A DNA stretch of 64,000 nt. It comes from Hymenobacter sp. BRD128 (GTDB lineage Bacteria; Bacteroidota; Bacteroidia; Cytophagales; Hymenobacteraceae). The stretch lies in NCBI RefSeq assembly GCF_013256625.1, contig NZ_CP053908.1, positions 744,001-808,000 of the forward strand. Reading direction: 5' to 3'. Shown piece by piece: positions 27,336-37,718 of the stretch. How positions within the stretch are numbered: the first letter of the stretch is position 1; each line of letters opens with the position of its first letter. The translations under genes and the position numbers were made by a program. The notes below the pieces were generated by a model that ran no database searches, was not told the origin of the DNA, and worked only from the letters and a program-made list of their open reading frames with translations.

Positions 27336-29246
27336 TCAGCTCAGCATCTTGGCAAAATTGACCTTGATTTTCAACTGCAAATCGGAGATAACCTTGAAAA
27401 TCTCCTTCAATGTCACGCGCTCCACTTTGGTTAAGTTTTTGGGGTCCAGGTAGTTGTCGGGCGGTAGCTTGTCGTGCATCATCTGGGTAGCCTGCTTTTT
27501 CAGGCGCATGCCCATGAGGTAGTAATATGATTGCAGCAGCTCCTGGTATTCCTTCTCGGTGAAGACGCCTAGCTGGCGCAGCGCGGCTAGCCGCTGACCA
27601 GTGTTGGTGACAAAGACGCGGTTTTTGAGGGCGAATACCCGCACCGCGTCCACGATGGGCGACATGATTTTCTTGAGATTCACCACCTGCTGGTCGCCCA
27701 CCGCGAAGGTGCGGATGTTGTTGAAAAACGTGAGCGGCGGCTCGTACTGCAGGGCATTGGTGGCCATGTAGTGCAAAAAACGGTCGAGCGGCTTTTGCAG
27801 CTCGGTGTCCAGAAAATCGTGCAGCTCGTCCAGAATACCCGCCTCGCCATATAAAAAGCGAATGTCGAAAAATGCCGCGAAGCGCATCACGTTCTCGGGG
27901 TTCGACTCGTGCAGCCACTCCAGGTAGTTGCGCTTCCAGTGCGAGAGCGAGTGCGTCCACTTTGGGTTTTTGGCCATAAAGCCGCCCTCGCAAAAGCTGA
28001 AGCCGATGGAGTTGAGCCGGTCCGATACTTCGGTCGAAAAGCGCAGGAAGTAGTCGCGCACCTCCTCGCGGTGCTCGTTGGCCTTATCTTCGTAGATAAT
28101 GGCGTTGTCCTGGTCGGTGAGCAGCGTCTGCTCCTGCCGCCCTTCCGACCCCAGCACAATAAATACGAACCGGGCCGGCGGGGCCCCCAGCTCGCGTATC
28201 ACGTCCTCAATCACTTTCAGGGCAATCGTATCGGCCACGGTCGTGATTACCTGGTTCACGATTTCGGGCTTCACGCCCCGGTCGAGGAGCTGAAATACGA
28301 TATCCGGCACCTTCTGCCAGTTGCGCCGCAACTCGCGCAGCGACACGGCCTGCTTCACGCCCTGAATGAACAGGAAAGGCGACTGTGCCTGCTCGGCCAG
28401 CAATTTATTGCGCGAAATAAAGCCTAGGTAGCCGCCGCTAGGTGCCTCCACCAGCAGGTAGCGCGTCTTGGTCCGAAACATGAGCAGCAGCGCCTCATAC
28501 ACAAACGCCTCGCTGCTCACCGAGCGCGTGGGCGCGTCGAGATAGGTGCTGATGGGCAGCCGGGCATCGCCGAGGCTAGCCACCACCTTGTCGCGCAGGG
28601 TAATGTCCGTCACGTAGCCTACTATTTGCTGGCCGTCGTCATCGAGCACGAAGTAGCAGCTGCTGCGCGCCTTGGCCATGCGCCGGGCCACCTCGTGGGT
28701 GGGCGTGCTGCCGGGGCAGGCCAGCACTTCGCGCAGCTCCACGGCGGCCATGCGGCGCGAGTACAGCTCGTCGGCAGCAATGAAGTTCTGGGGCGTTTGC
28801 GGGCCGGGGTGCACCAGCTGGGCATACTCCTCGTCGAGCATCAGGCGGCCGTAGCGAGTGGTAAAATGCTGAAAAAAAGCCTCGTAGCCCAGGCAAAGAC
28901 CCCGAAAGTCGTTGCGGTGCAGAAAATACACCCGCGTGCCGGCCCGGGCCTGCACCGTGCGCAGCGAGCGCTTTTTGTTGAGCAGCACCGACACGCCGCC
29001 GTAGCAGGTGCCCGGCCCATAAACTTCAGGCAAATGCCGCACCTGCTGGCCATCAACGAAATACGTATCGTAGCCGCCCTCAATTATCAAATCGACGCCG
29101 CGCAGCTTGGTTTCGCCCTGGTGGTAGATAACGGCTTCGCGCGGGTGCGTCACCTCCTGCAGCAGCGCCGCCACTTCCTCAAGCACCTCGGGCGGCAGCA
29201 GGTTAAAGGGCGCAACGGTGCGCAGAAAGGCGAGGCGGTTTATCAT
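27336..29246 (-). CDS. cNMP-binding/CBS/DUF294 nucleotidyltransferase-like protein
   Basis: 636 residues from the ATG at 29246; an upstream ATG at 29279 lies inside a palindromic repeat and is rejected. Domains in order are: cyclic-nucleotide-binding-like (about 10-120), a CBS pair (about 155-285), a DUF294 nucleotidyltransferase-like domain with GSEGRQEQTLLTDQDNA (about 375-395), and a DUF294 C-terminal helical domain. The GS...D-x-D core is that of GlnD-type nucleotidyltransferases. Such proteins occur next to DnaQ-like exonucleases, as here, where the exonuclease gene lies just upstream on the same strand. A role in nucleotide second-messenger control is suggested, not shown. Confidence 0.88.
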   Translation of the reverse strand: MINRLAFLRTVAPFNLLPPEVLEEVAALLQEVTHPREAVIYHQGETKLRGVDLIIEGGYDTYFVDGQQVRHLPEVYGPGTCYGGVSVLLNKKRSLRTVQARAGTRVYFLHRNDFRGLCLGYEAFFQHFTTRYGRLMLDEEYAQLVHPGPQTPQNFIAADELYSRRMAAVELREVLACPGSTPTHEVARRMAKARSSCYFVLDDDGQQIVGYVTDITLRDKVVASLGDARLPISTYLDAPTRSVSSEAFVYEALLLMFRTKTRYLLVEAPSGGYLGFISRNKLLAEQAQSPFLFIQGVKQAVSLRELRRNWQKVPDIVFQLLDRGVKPEIVNQVITTVADTIALKVIEDVIRELGAPPARFVFIVLGSEGRQEQTLLTDQDNAIIYEDKANEHREEVRDYFLRFSTEVSDRLNSIGFSFCEGGFMAKNPKWTHSLSHWKRNYLEWLHESNPENVMRFAAFFDIRFLYGEAGILDELHDFLDTELQKPLDRFLHYMATNALQYEPPLTFFNNIRTFAVGDQQVVNLKKIMSPIVDAVRVFALKNRVFVTNTGQRLAALRQLGVFTEKEYQELLQSYYYLMGMRLKKQATQMMHDKLPPDNYLDPKNLTKVERVTLKEIFKVISDLQLKIKVNFAKMLS

Positions 29247-29269
29247 ATCGGGTGGCAAATAACAAAAAA

Positions 29270-29308
29270 CGTTTGTCATTGCGAGCGCAGCGCTCGCAAT
29301 GACAAACG
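29270..29308. repeat. Perfect 18-bp palindrome, short form of the GTCATTGCGAGC family
   Basis: Arms CGTTTGTCATTGCGAGCG and CGCTCGCAATGACAAACG flank a 3-base loop, CAG. It sits between the exonuclease gene and the CBS gene, whose start it precedes by 23 bases, so it will form a hairpin in the shared transcript. Confidence 0.9.
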
Positions 29309-29329
29309 ATAAAATAGTAACCTAAAAGC

Positions 29330-30007
29330 CTAAATCATCCCTAGCCAGTACTTCCAGAAGGGCCGGCGGGCGGCGGCCAGCACCGCGTGAGTGGATGGCG
29401 GCTGGAGCTGACGCTGGCTAGCCAGGGTTTCGGCGTCGATGTCGCCGGTGCGGCGCAACTCAAAAAAGCACTGCGCCGTGGCCTCGGCATCGGCCAGGGC
29501 ATCGTGCTGCTGACCCATGGGCCGCCCAAACTGCCGCTGGTAGAGGTCGGCCAGCCGCAGGTACTGCTGACGCATGGGCTGCAAAAAGCGTTCGGTGAGG
29601 CGCATGGTGCAAAAGGTGGGCAGCCCCAGCAGCGCGTTGGGCAGCCCCGAGCGGTGAAAGCTGACGCCTACCATGTGGTAGTCAAGCTCAATGAAGTGCC
29701 CCACTACCAGGGGTTTGTAGCGCAGCAGGTCATCATGCAGGCGCTGCATCACCGGCAGGCGGGCCTCGCCGTGCTCGTGCAGGTAAGCCAGCGTGAGGCC
29801 GTGCACCTGCATCGACGCGGGGGTGAGGTCGTAGTCGCTGGGCCGAATGTAGTGATTTTCGGTTTTCACCAGCTCGCCGGCCACCGTGTAGATAAGCCAG
29901 GCAATCTGGGCTACATGCGGCCACGCGCCCGGCTCGGCGTAGGGCCGGCGCCAGTCGGCGGGCAGGCCCGACGTCTCGGTATCAACGAAAAGCAAGTACT
30001 CGGGCAC
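29330..30007 (-). CDS. DnaQ-like 3'-5' exonuclease
   Basis: 225 residues of the DEDDh family. Exo I is VDTETSGLP (Asp9, Glu11), Exo II is HFIELDYHM and Exo III is HDALADAEAT, which carries the DEDDh His and the last Asp. It resembles stand-alone epsilon-like exonucleases more than a replicative subunit, because no clamp-binding peptide is obvious. It is the upstream gene of an apparent operon with the cNMP/CBS/DUF294 gene, a pairing seen in other bacteria. Degradation of single-stranded DNA or RNA ends is the expected activity. Confidence 0.88.
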   Translation of the reverse strand: MPEYLLFVDTETSGLPADWRRPYAEPGAWPHVAQIAWLIYTVAGELVKTENHYIRPSDYDLTPASMQVHGLTLAYLHEHGEARLPVMQRLHDDLLRYKPLVVGHFIELDYHMVGVSFHRSGLPNALLGLPTFCTMRLTERFLQPMRQQYLRLADLYQRQFGRPMGQQHDALADAEATAQCFFELRRTGDIDAETLASQRQLQPPSTHAVLAAARRPFWKYWLGMI

Positions 30008-30087
30008 GGCGTAAAAGTAAGAAGCAATTCAGCAACAGTGAGCCATTACTTACCGTGCCCGCTACGCATACTTCCTGGCACGTAGCG

Positions 30088-30798
30088 CTAGTGATTAATG
30101 GGCGCCTCAATCAGCAAAAAGCGCGTGCCCGGCGTGCAGGCAATGCTGATTGTATCGGTGTCCCAGATACCCAGGCTTTCGCGCGCGGCCACGGCTTGCT
30201 TACCGACCATAACTGACCCGCTGATGACAAATAGGAATAACAGTTTGTTGAGTGGCTTAAACTGGTAATCAATAATTTGGGCCTCAGTATAGTACCCTAG
30301 CGAGAGCTTGGCATTTTGGTTTATCCAGCAGTGCGCCTGGCCTTCTTCATTGCTGACGATGGTGGTGAGTTGGTTTTCGCGCTTCGCCTCGGGAAAAGAG
30401 CGGCGCTGGTAGCGCGGGCCTATATTCTGCAGTTTGGGCTCAATCCAGATTTGCAAAAAATTGACCGTACTCTCGCCCACGTTGTGCTCTTCGTGGCGCA
30501 GGCCGCTGCCCGCACTCATAATCTGCACCCAATCCTGGTGCACTACCTCGGTGTAGCCCAGCGTGTCTTTGTGGTTCATGCTGCCGGCTAGCATCACCGA
30601 AATGATTTCCATGTTGGCGTGGCCGTGAATGCCAAAGCCGCCGCCCGGCTGCACAAAATCGTCGTTGAACACGCGCAGCAGCCCAAAGCCGCTGCGCTCG
30701 GGGTCGGCGTAGGGGCCAAAGCTGAGCGAAAAATTGCTCTGCAGCCAGCCAATGTCTTTCAGGCCGCGCTCGTCGGCGCGGGTAAGGCGGGTTTTCAT
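30088..30798 (-). CDS. Pirin family protein, first copy
   Basis: 236 residues with the bicupin pirin fold. The N-terminal cupin has FGIHGHANMEIISVML with metal-binding His, His and Glu, and EEHNVGESTVNFLQIWIEPK, the pirin hallmark. The second cupin domain is shorter. Pirins bind iron and some have quercetinase activity; others act as redox sensors. A second pirin gene lies just upstream on the same strand, separated by the 61-base palindrome. The two differ enough to be old paralogues. Confidence 0.88.
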   Translation of the reverse strand: MKTRLTRADERGLKDIGWLQSNFSLSFGPYADPERSGFGLLRVFNDDFVQPGGGFGIHGHANMEIISVMLAGSMNHKDTLGYTEVVHQDWVQIMSAGSGLRHEEHNVGESTVNFLQIWIEPKLQNIGPRYQRRSFPEAKRENQLTTIVSNEEGQAHCWINQNAKLSLGYYTEAQIIDYQFKPLNKLLFLFVISGSVMVGKQAVAARESLGIWDTDTISIACTPGTRFLLIEAPINH

Positions 30799-30807
30799 GG
30801 GAAAGAG

Positions 30808-30868
30808 GTAGCGCGGACTTTGTAGTCCGCGTGTGAAGTAAAGGCGCGGACTGCAAAGTCCGCGCTAC
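30808..30868. repeat. 61-bp palindromic repeat, copy 2
   Basis: Same length and outline as the element at 9214: arms of 24 bases starting GTAGCGCGGACTTTGTAGTC, with a 13-base loop. It fills the gap between the two pirin genes. Arm changes between the copies are partly compensated, which keeps the stem. Confidence 0.87.
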
Positions 30869-30871
30869 TTA

Positions 30872-31588
30872 TTAAAACTGCATAGGTACTTCCATGAGCA
30901 GGAGCTCAGCCGCGCTATCGGCCTGGATAGCAAGCTTATCGACTTCCCACAGGCCATAGCCATCGCGGCGGTGCAAGGCCTGGCCGTTGATGGTCACGTC
31001 GCCTTCCAGCACGAAGGCATACACCCCATTGCCCGGTTTTTTGAGCTGATAATCAGTGTGAAAGTCCTGGTCAAAATTGCCGAGGTGAAACCAGGCATCC
31101 TGATTGACCCACACTTCGCCCTCGGCCGCGTTGGGCGATACTACTTGCAGCAGGCGGTTGTGGCGCTCGGCCGGCGGAAAGCTCTGCTGCGCATAGCGCG
31201 GCGCTACCCCGCGCTTATTAGGGAATACCCAGATTTGCAAGAACTTAACCGCTTCGGTGGCGCTGTGGTTTTTTTCGCTGTGGGCCACGCCCGTGCCGGC
31301 GCTCATCACCTGCACGTCGTTCTGGCGAATCACGGCCTTATTACCCAGCGAGTCCTGGTGCTCCAGGTCGCCCGCGAGCGGAATGCTGATGATTTCCATA
31401 TTGTCGTGCGGGTGGCGGCCAAAGCCCATGCCGCCCGCCACCGTGTCATCGTTGAGCACGCGCAGCGCGCCAAAGTGCATTCGGCTAGGGTTCTGGTAGT
31501 TAGCGAAGCTAAAGGTGTGGTAAGAGTTGAGCCAGCCGTGGTTGGCGTGGCCCCGGCTAGCCGCCGGATGCAAAACTGATTGTGCCAT
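30872..31588 (-). CDS. Pirin family protein, second copy
   Basis: 238 residues. The metal-binding segment is GRHPHDNMEIISIPL, closer to the usual pirin than the other copy, and HSEKNHSATEAVKFLQIWVF follows. The second domain contains the short cupin strand VFVLEGDVTING-like sequence (YAFVLEGDVTINGQALHRRD). It is the upstream member of a two-pirin operon read leftwards. Iron-dependent dioxygenase or regulatory roles are known for the family; neither can be chosen here. Confidence 0.9.
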   Translation of the reverse strand: MAQSVLHPAASRGHANHGWLNSYHTFSFANYQNPSRMHFGALRVLNDDTVAGGMGFGRHPHDNMEIISIPLAGDLEHQDSLGNKAVIRQNDVQVMSAGTGVAHSEKNHSATEAVKFLQIWVFPNKRGVAPRYAQQSFPPAERHNRLLQVVSPNAAEGEVWVNQDAWFHLGNFDQDFHTDYQLKKPGNGVYAFVLEGDVTINGQALHRRDGYGLWEVDKLAIQADSAAELLLMEVPMQF

Positions 31589-31777
31589 AAGAAGAAAGAT
31601 TTACGAGTAGTGATAGGAAGACAATTAATGTAGGTACATTGTTTTAAATCTTAACGCAAAAAAATCCGCCACTCGTGGTAGCCGGTACCGGCTAGCCTGG
31701 GCAAATCAGCCGGTTTTTTTCAAGCATAGTAGTGGTAGAATATTATAAATCAACAGGATAAATAAGGTGCTGTGGTA

Positions 31778-32455
31778 CTAGCAACACCTCGCTAGCCAGA
31801 GTAGCCACGGCCCCTGGTAGCCCGCCCCAGCCGCAAAGCTGTGCAGGCTGGCGTCTGGGGGTGCCGTGAGCACTACCGGCCCCGCACACGGTGGCGCCAG
31901 TACTGAAAACCCGGCGAAAGGCATTGTCAGTCCCATGCCTAAAGCCTTGGCATAGGCTTCCTTACGCGTCCAGATAGTGTAGAATAGCGGCCACCAACCC
32001 TCCGGCGGTGCCGCGCGCAGGGCGGCCTGCTCGGTGGGAGAGAACAGGTCGGCGACCAGCGCGGCGGCATCGGCCAGCGGGCGCAGCGGCTCCACATCGG
32101 CCCCCACCGAGGCAGCATTCGACACTGCCAATAGCGCCCGCCCCGGCCGGTACGAAAGGCTGAAGTGTATCGCCGTGTCTGGCAGCTGGGGCTTGCCTAG
32201 GTCAGTGGTCGAAAATGCTAAAAGCCGGGCTGCCTGGGAAGTATATACTGCCAGTACTGCCCGCAGGAAGCCGTGGGCGCGCCCGAAGGTTTGGCGTAGG
32301 GTAGCGGTGCGTAAGCGTGCCTGTCGGCCTAGCTCGGCAGGAGATAGGGTAGCTTCGGCCACTGCCCAGCTAGGGTAGTCAGCGATTAGGTCGGCCTGCC
32401 AAATGTGAAGAAAGGAGGACAAGGTATGCAGCAAAACTGCTGGCAAGGTAGCCAC
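31778..32455 (-). CDS. 4'-phosphopantetheinyl transferase (Sfp type)
   Basis: 225 residues. The superfamily motifs are present: HFSLSYRPG, VGADVEPLR (metal-binding Asp and Glu) and WTRKEAYAKALG (catalytic Glu and Lys). It transfers phosphopantetheine from CoA to the serine of a carrier domain. The frameshifted Pls/PosA-type synthetase located nearby on the same strand has a carrier domain with such a serine (IGGNSLL), making it the likely partner, though the enzyme may also serve other carriers. A small gene of the other strand lies between them. Confidence 0.9.
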   Translation of the reverse strand: MATLPAVLLHTLSSFLHIWQADLIADYPSWAVAEATLSPAELGRQARLRTATLRQTFGRAHGFLRAVLAVYTSQAARLLAFSTTDLGKPQLPDTAIHFSLSYRPGRALLAVSNAASVGADVEPLRPLADAAALVADLFSPTEQAALRAAPPEGWWPLFYTIWTRKEAYAKALGMGLTMPFAGFSVLAPPCAGPVVLTAPPDASLHSFAAGAGYQGPWLLWLARCC

Positions 32456-32565
32456 GGCTAGCCCGGTGAGGCCGCCCCACCAGTAGATTAGGGCATAAAT
32501 TTCGTGGGCGGGTGAAGCAGGAGAAAAGAGGCTCCGTGTTTTTATTACTCATTTACCGCTCCGCC

Positions 32566-32781
32566 ATGCCTACCAACGAGCAACCTGCTACCGAGGTGAA
32601 CCAGCCCCCCGACCCCACCCAGCCAGGCGCCGACCAAGCGCCCGTTACGACCAAAGCAGCTACCGCGGTGGCCGCAAAGTACGACCCATTCGCCGGTAGC
32701 TATGATGGCAGCACCGATGACCGGCCCACCAATGCAAATGCTAAAAACGCGGGGCTCGCTAGTGATACTAAGCCGGGCTAG
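32566..32781 (+). CDS. Small hypothetical protein, low complexity
   Basis: 71 residues from the ATG at 32566, rich in Pro, Ala, Thr and Asp (PPDPTQPGADQAP, SYDGSTDDRP). No signal peptide, membrane helix or known domain; probably disordered. It lies alone between two minus-strand genes and is followed by a good terminator, which supports its being expressed. No function is proposed. Confidence 0.5.
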   Translation: MPTNEQPATEVNQPPDPTQPGADQAPVTTKAATAVAAKYDPFAGSYDGSTDDRPTNANAKNAGLASDTKPG

Positions 32782-32808
32782 CCCACGCAGTAGCTGGCTA
32801 AAGTAAAC

Positions 32809-32844
32809 AACGCCCCCTTGCCAAGGGCTCGGCAAGGGGGCGTT
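32809..32844. terminator. Bidirectional terminator with perfect 14-bp stem
   Basis: AACGCCCCCTTGCC and GGCAAGGGGGCGTT pair exactly around an 8-base loop, between the small plus-strand gene and the end of the synthetase gene. The T run is short. Confidence 0.75.
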
Positions 32845-32870
32845 GCTACATGATGGGTTGGTGGGTGCGC

Positions 32871-35800
32871 TTACCCATTGGGAATGAAAGAACTAGGAAT
32901 TCCCTGCCAGCGGGTGTTGGCCGGTAGCTGCTCGCCTTTCATGAGCAGCGAGAGACTTTTGAGCGTAGCGCCGGGGCCGATAACCGAATCGTAGAGCACG
33001 ACGCAGGAGGTGCCTACGGTGGCGTAACGCCCAATGCGCAGGTTGGACATTTTCATGACCCGGTCTTCGAACAAGTGCGTCTGGATGGTAGAGCCGTTGT
33101 TGAGCACCGCGTGGTCGGCCACCCAGGCCAAGTCAAACTCCGTGATTTCCGTCGTGTCCATGTACACTGAGTGGCCAAAGTGGCTGCCCATGAGCTGGAA
33201 AAACCAGGTGGCGAACGGGGTGCCTAGCAGCGCCGCTTGCCAGAATGGATACACATAGCTTTCGCACAAGGAGTTGACCAGCTCATTGCGCCACACAAAC
33301 GACGACCACAAGGGCTTCTCAGAGGGCCGGTAGCGACCAATAAGTATCCACTTGATAAGAGCTGTGAGAATGGAGAAACCGAAAATCAGCCCCACCAGCG
33401 CGCCGGTACCCGTTACTACGCTGCTCCAAAAAGTGTAGTGTAGCAGGTGCCAGTGCGAGTAGTGATACAGCACCGCGAAGGTAATGAAAGTGAAGGTGAA
33501 AGGCAGTACGATTTTAAACAATTCGATGATGCGCCGGGCCCACACCAGCCGCGCGGGCGGGTCAAACGTCAACTCGGGGGCAAAGGACGTCGATACCGGC
33601 CGGTTGGGTAGCAAAAAGGCGGGCGAGCCTACCCACGAAGTGCCGTCGGGTGGCGTATCGGTAGGGGCGGAGGAGAGCGCACCAATCAGGTTGTTGGTAC
33701 CCAGCACGGTGCCGCCGGCCAGCACCGCACCATTGCCTACGAAGGTGCGGGGCCCTACCACCGTGGGCAGCACCGAAACCAGCCCGTGCTGCACGCGCGG
33801 CGCGCCCACGCTCACCGAGTCGGCCAGAAATGAGCCGGCCCCCACGGTGAGGTGCTCGGCCGAGATGTGGTTGAGGGTCGAAACTTCGGCCCGATACCCG
33901 ATTTTGGCTCCCAGCAGCCGCAGCCAGAAGGGCGTGTAGATGGTGGCGTAGAGCGATTTGAGTAGCGTCAGGCTCTGGGCTAGCACGGCATCGGCCACCC
34001 AGTGGCGCACGTAGGCGAGGCTGTATAGTGGCAGGGTGCCATCGGCCTGGCGGCCGGCCACCACGCGCTTAATGGCAACCAGCACGACAATCAGCAGCAG
34101 AACGTAGAGGGCTGAAAGTGGGAGTAATGATAATAAAGATGGCTCAGCGCCAAAGCGTTGCACACTTTCGTACAGCAGGGCTATGATGGGCAGTGAAGCT
34201 ACCGTGGGTACCAAAAGCATGAGTGCGATGGCGCTCAGCTGCGCCAGCAGGTAGCCCGCGCCGGGCCCAGCCACTGGGCGCAGCGGCGTGAGGGGCACTT
34301 CGCGCACGCGCCGGGCCGGCGAGCCTAGCCAGCCTTCCTGGGCGGGCACCTGGCGGCCGGCCGGCAGCACCGACAGGTCGTCGAGCTCTGCGCCGTCGCC
34401 GAGGCTGGTGTGGCCATCCATAATGGCGCGCAAACCCACGTAGGCGTCGCGGCCCACCGTAGTAGGCCCGATGATAAGGCGGTCGCGCTCAATACGGTAG
34501 CCTAGTAGGGCAGCCTCGCGGGCAATGCTAGCGCCGTCGCCGATGGTCAGCAGGTCGAAGCACAGCACGCGGGTGGTGCCCAGGTACACGTTTTTGCCAA
34601 TTTTGGCCCCGAGCAGGCGGTAGAAAAGTGCCAGGAAGGGCGTGGCCGAGAGCAGGGGGGTGGGAGCGGCCTCCACTAGCTTTTTCACCACCCAGAAGCG
34701 GAAATAATAGAAGCCCCACAGGGGGTATTCGCCGGCCCGGAAACGGCCGATAATCAGCCACTTTACCAACACTACCAGCAGGCAGGCCAGCGGCACGTAG
34801 CCCACCACCGATGCCACCCCGGCCAGCACCAGGGCCAGGTACGACCACTCGGCAAAGACGGGCCGGAAGTGCAGCGACAGGTTCAGAAAAAATACCGGCA
34901 CGGCGTAGAACGCCGCTACCGACCCTAGCTGCAAGATGGCCGTGATGAGCCGGGTGAAGGTACTGGCGCGCGTGAGGGGGCTAGCCAGCGCGGGGTCGGG
35001 TGCGGGGCTGGCGGCGGCCGTAGCAGCATCAGCTGCCACGGCCGCCGCCAGTGCTTCGATGGTGCGCCGGGTGTACATCTCCTTCACCGAAAGGCCTTGA
35101 AAATCGGGCTGTTGGCGCAGCTCAGAGATGATAAGCGAAGCCAGCAGCGAATTGCCGCCGATGTCGAAAAAATCGTCGGTAACCGAAATGTCGGCCGTGT
35201 CGAAGCGCTTTTGCCAGGCGGCATAAATAGCAGCTTCGAGCGGGTTGCGGGGCAGGGTAAGCTCACGGGCGGGCGGCTGGTCGCCGCTCACGGGGTAGGG
35301 CAGGGCCTTGCGGTCCACTTTACCGCTGGTGAGTAGTGGAAAGGCGGTGAGTGGCACCAGCGCGGCGGGCAGCATATAGGGGGCTAGCCGCTCGCGCAGG
35401 TAGGCCCGCACGGCGCGCTCGTCGAGCAGGTGGTCGGGGGCCAGAATGAGGTAGGCGATGAGCTTCTTGACCCCATCAGCACCTTCTTTGAGGGCTACGG
35501 CGGCGTTGCGAATGCCCGGCCACTGCAAGAGCAGGCTCTCAATTTCGGCCAGCTCGACGCGAAAGCCCCGGATTTTGACCTGCGTATCGATGCGGCCCAG
35601 AAAGTCGATGTTGCCCTCGGCCTCGAAACGGGCCAGGTCGCCAGTGCGGTAGAGGCGACCGACAAAGCCATTCGGCAACTCACTAACGGTGTTAAATTTA
35701 GCAGCGCTCAGCTCGGGGCGATTGAGGTAGCCAGCGGCCAGCGCCGGCCCGCCAATGCATAGCTCGCCGGCCTGGCCCAGCGGCACGAGCTGGCCGAGCT

Positions 35801-37381
35801 GGTCGAGCAGCAGGGATTCGTAGCCCGCCAGCGGCCGGCCGATGGTGAGGCGCTGGCCGGGCACGAAGTCGGCGGCCGTGGCTACTACCGTGGCCTCGGT
35901 GGGGCCGTAGGTATTCACTACCCGGCACTGCCGGCTAGCCCATTTGGTAAGCAGCTCGGGCGGGCATACCTCGCCCCCAGAATGAGCAGGCGCAGCGTCG
36001 GAATGGTGCCCGGCAGCAGCGAAAGCAGCGTGGGCACCGTCGAAAACACCGTGACCTGCTGCTCGACCAGAAAGCCCGGCAGCGCATCGGGCGCCTTCAT
36101 GGTTTCTTCGGGCACCGGCACCAGCGTGCCGCCCGCGCCCCAGGCTAGCCACAGCTCTTCGAGCGAGGCATCGAAGGCCACCGAAAAACCCTGCACTACC
36201 CGGTCGTGCGGGGTGGGGTGAAACAGCACCTGCTCGGCCCAAATCAGGTGGCAGATGCTGCGGTGCGGAATGAGTACCCCCTTCGGCAGGCCTGTGGTGC
36301 CCGAGGTATAAATGACGTAGGCAATAGAATCGGGACCGCCGGTTACCGGCTCCAGGAGGGCGGGCGCCGCCGGCGCGGGCTCGCTCAGGTCAATAACCTG
36401 GCCCGGCCAGCCTTCAAAGCCTTCGGGCAGCGGCCGATTGATGAGCAGGGCCCGCGCCCCGCAGTCGCCCAGGATAAACGTGACGCGGTCGGCCGGAAAC
36501 GACAAGTCGAGCGGCACGTAGGCGGCACCCGCCTTGAGCACGGCCAGCATGCCCACGTACAACTCGATAGATTTGGCCATGAACAAGCCCACGAAGTCGC
36601 CGGCCCGCACGCCCTGGCGCTGCAGACGGGCGGCTAGCTGGTCGGCCTCCTCATTGAGCTGCTGGTAGGTGCGCGTGTCGGCTAGCCAGCTCAGGGCCAC
36701 CTGATTGGGGTAAAGGTGGGCTGTTTCTTCAAATAAGTGGTGCAGCTGCTGCGGGCCACCCTCGGCCACGTGCTGCGGCACGGTCCGGAACTGGCGCAGC
36801 AACCCCACTTCTTCGTCGGCCAGGAAAAATACGTAGCCCACCGGCGTAGCAGGGTGCTGCCCGATTTGCTCAAATACCCGCTGCACGTGGGCCGGCAGGT
36901 AGGCTGCGCCCCAGGGCCCCGGCAGCCCGGCCGTGCAGGCAAAGCTGACGGCCACCGTGTGGTCAGTAGCAAAGTCCAGGGTCACGCACCACTCGTGAAT
37001 AGGATGTTGAGCTTCGGGGGCCGGAAAGGAGATGCGGCAGCGCGTGATGGCCGCCCCGAGCTGCTCGGCCACGCCGGCCAGACCCATCACGAGCTGCCCA
37101 GCCGCCTCGGCTTCTACCTCGGCCAGGGTAAGCGTATCGCTCAGGTTGAGCAGGGCTGTGGCGGGCGGAAAAGCCGCTACGGCATTTTCTACCCGCAAGG
37201 TGGCTTGCAGCTGGACGGCGCTGCGCTCGGCCGGCTGGCGATAATACACTACCGCAAAGGCGGCCATGTACCCAGCAATCAAGGTTTCTTTTTGCTGAAA
37301 GGCTAGCTGAAAATCAACAGCTTTGGAAAGGGGTGCGGGCTCCGGGGCCGAAGCGGCGGGCAGGTCGATGGTCGGGGTCAT
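32871..37381 (-). pseudogene. Pls/PosA-type membrane non-ribosomal peptide synthetase, frameshifted
   Basis: About 1503 residues once a missing base is restored. Order: a vestigial condensation-like region (1-205), an adenylation domain (YTSGTTGLPKG, NTYGPTEATVVA, YRTGDLARFE), a carrier with DIGGNSLLAS, then a membrane region with several helices and three left-handed beta-helix blocks. This is the layout of Pls/PosA enzymes, which make short homopolymers such as poly-lysine. The frame breaks at 35974-35978, where the plus strand has C5. One more base turns LLILGARYARP into LLILGGEVCPPELL, the expected core motif. As written, the N-terminal part ends at 35918, and the C-terminal part has its own open frame. 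A sequencing error or slippage is as likely as true loss. Confidence 0.85.
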
Positions 37382-37656
37382 GGGGAGGCAAGAAACGCCA
37401 CCAGTAACAATAGTGGTGAGCAAGGCAGCCAAGGCTTACATAGCGCAGCTACGTGTGAACCAGGTGTGAGCTAGTAGCAGGCGCCGTACGCGGCTGGTAA
37501 ATGCTGGCAACCAGAAAACCCTAGGCTAGCTAGCCCCTACGCCGAAACGAGGCAGCAGGATACCAAAGCTACAGCTGCCAAAGGCAGCTACTCATAAAGC
37601 AAAGCCTAGAAAAACCGGGCCAAAAACACCAGCAGTGCCAAAAAGGGCATTACCTA

Positions 37657-37702
37657 GTCCACAAAAAATGGCCCCGCCTACGCGGGGCCATTTTTTGTGG
37701 AC
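37657..37702. terminator. Bidirectional terminator with perfect 21-bp stem
   Basis: Arms 37657-37677 and 37682-37702 are exact complements (core AATGGCCCCGC) with loop CTAC, and have A6/T6 runs inside the stem. It lies immediately after the GH16 gene, read leftwards, and before the synthetase promoter region. Confidence 0.9.
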
Positions 37703-37718
37703 CAAGAGGCTTTCGGAA

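Noticed and set aside
29247..29279. Earlier start of the cNMP/CBS/DUF294 gene
   Set aside because: That ATG lies in the right arm of a palindromic repeat (ATGACAAACG) and would add residues foreign to the family.
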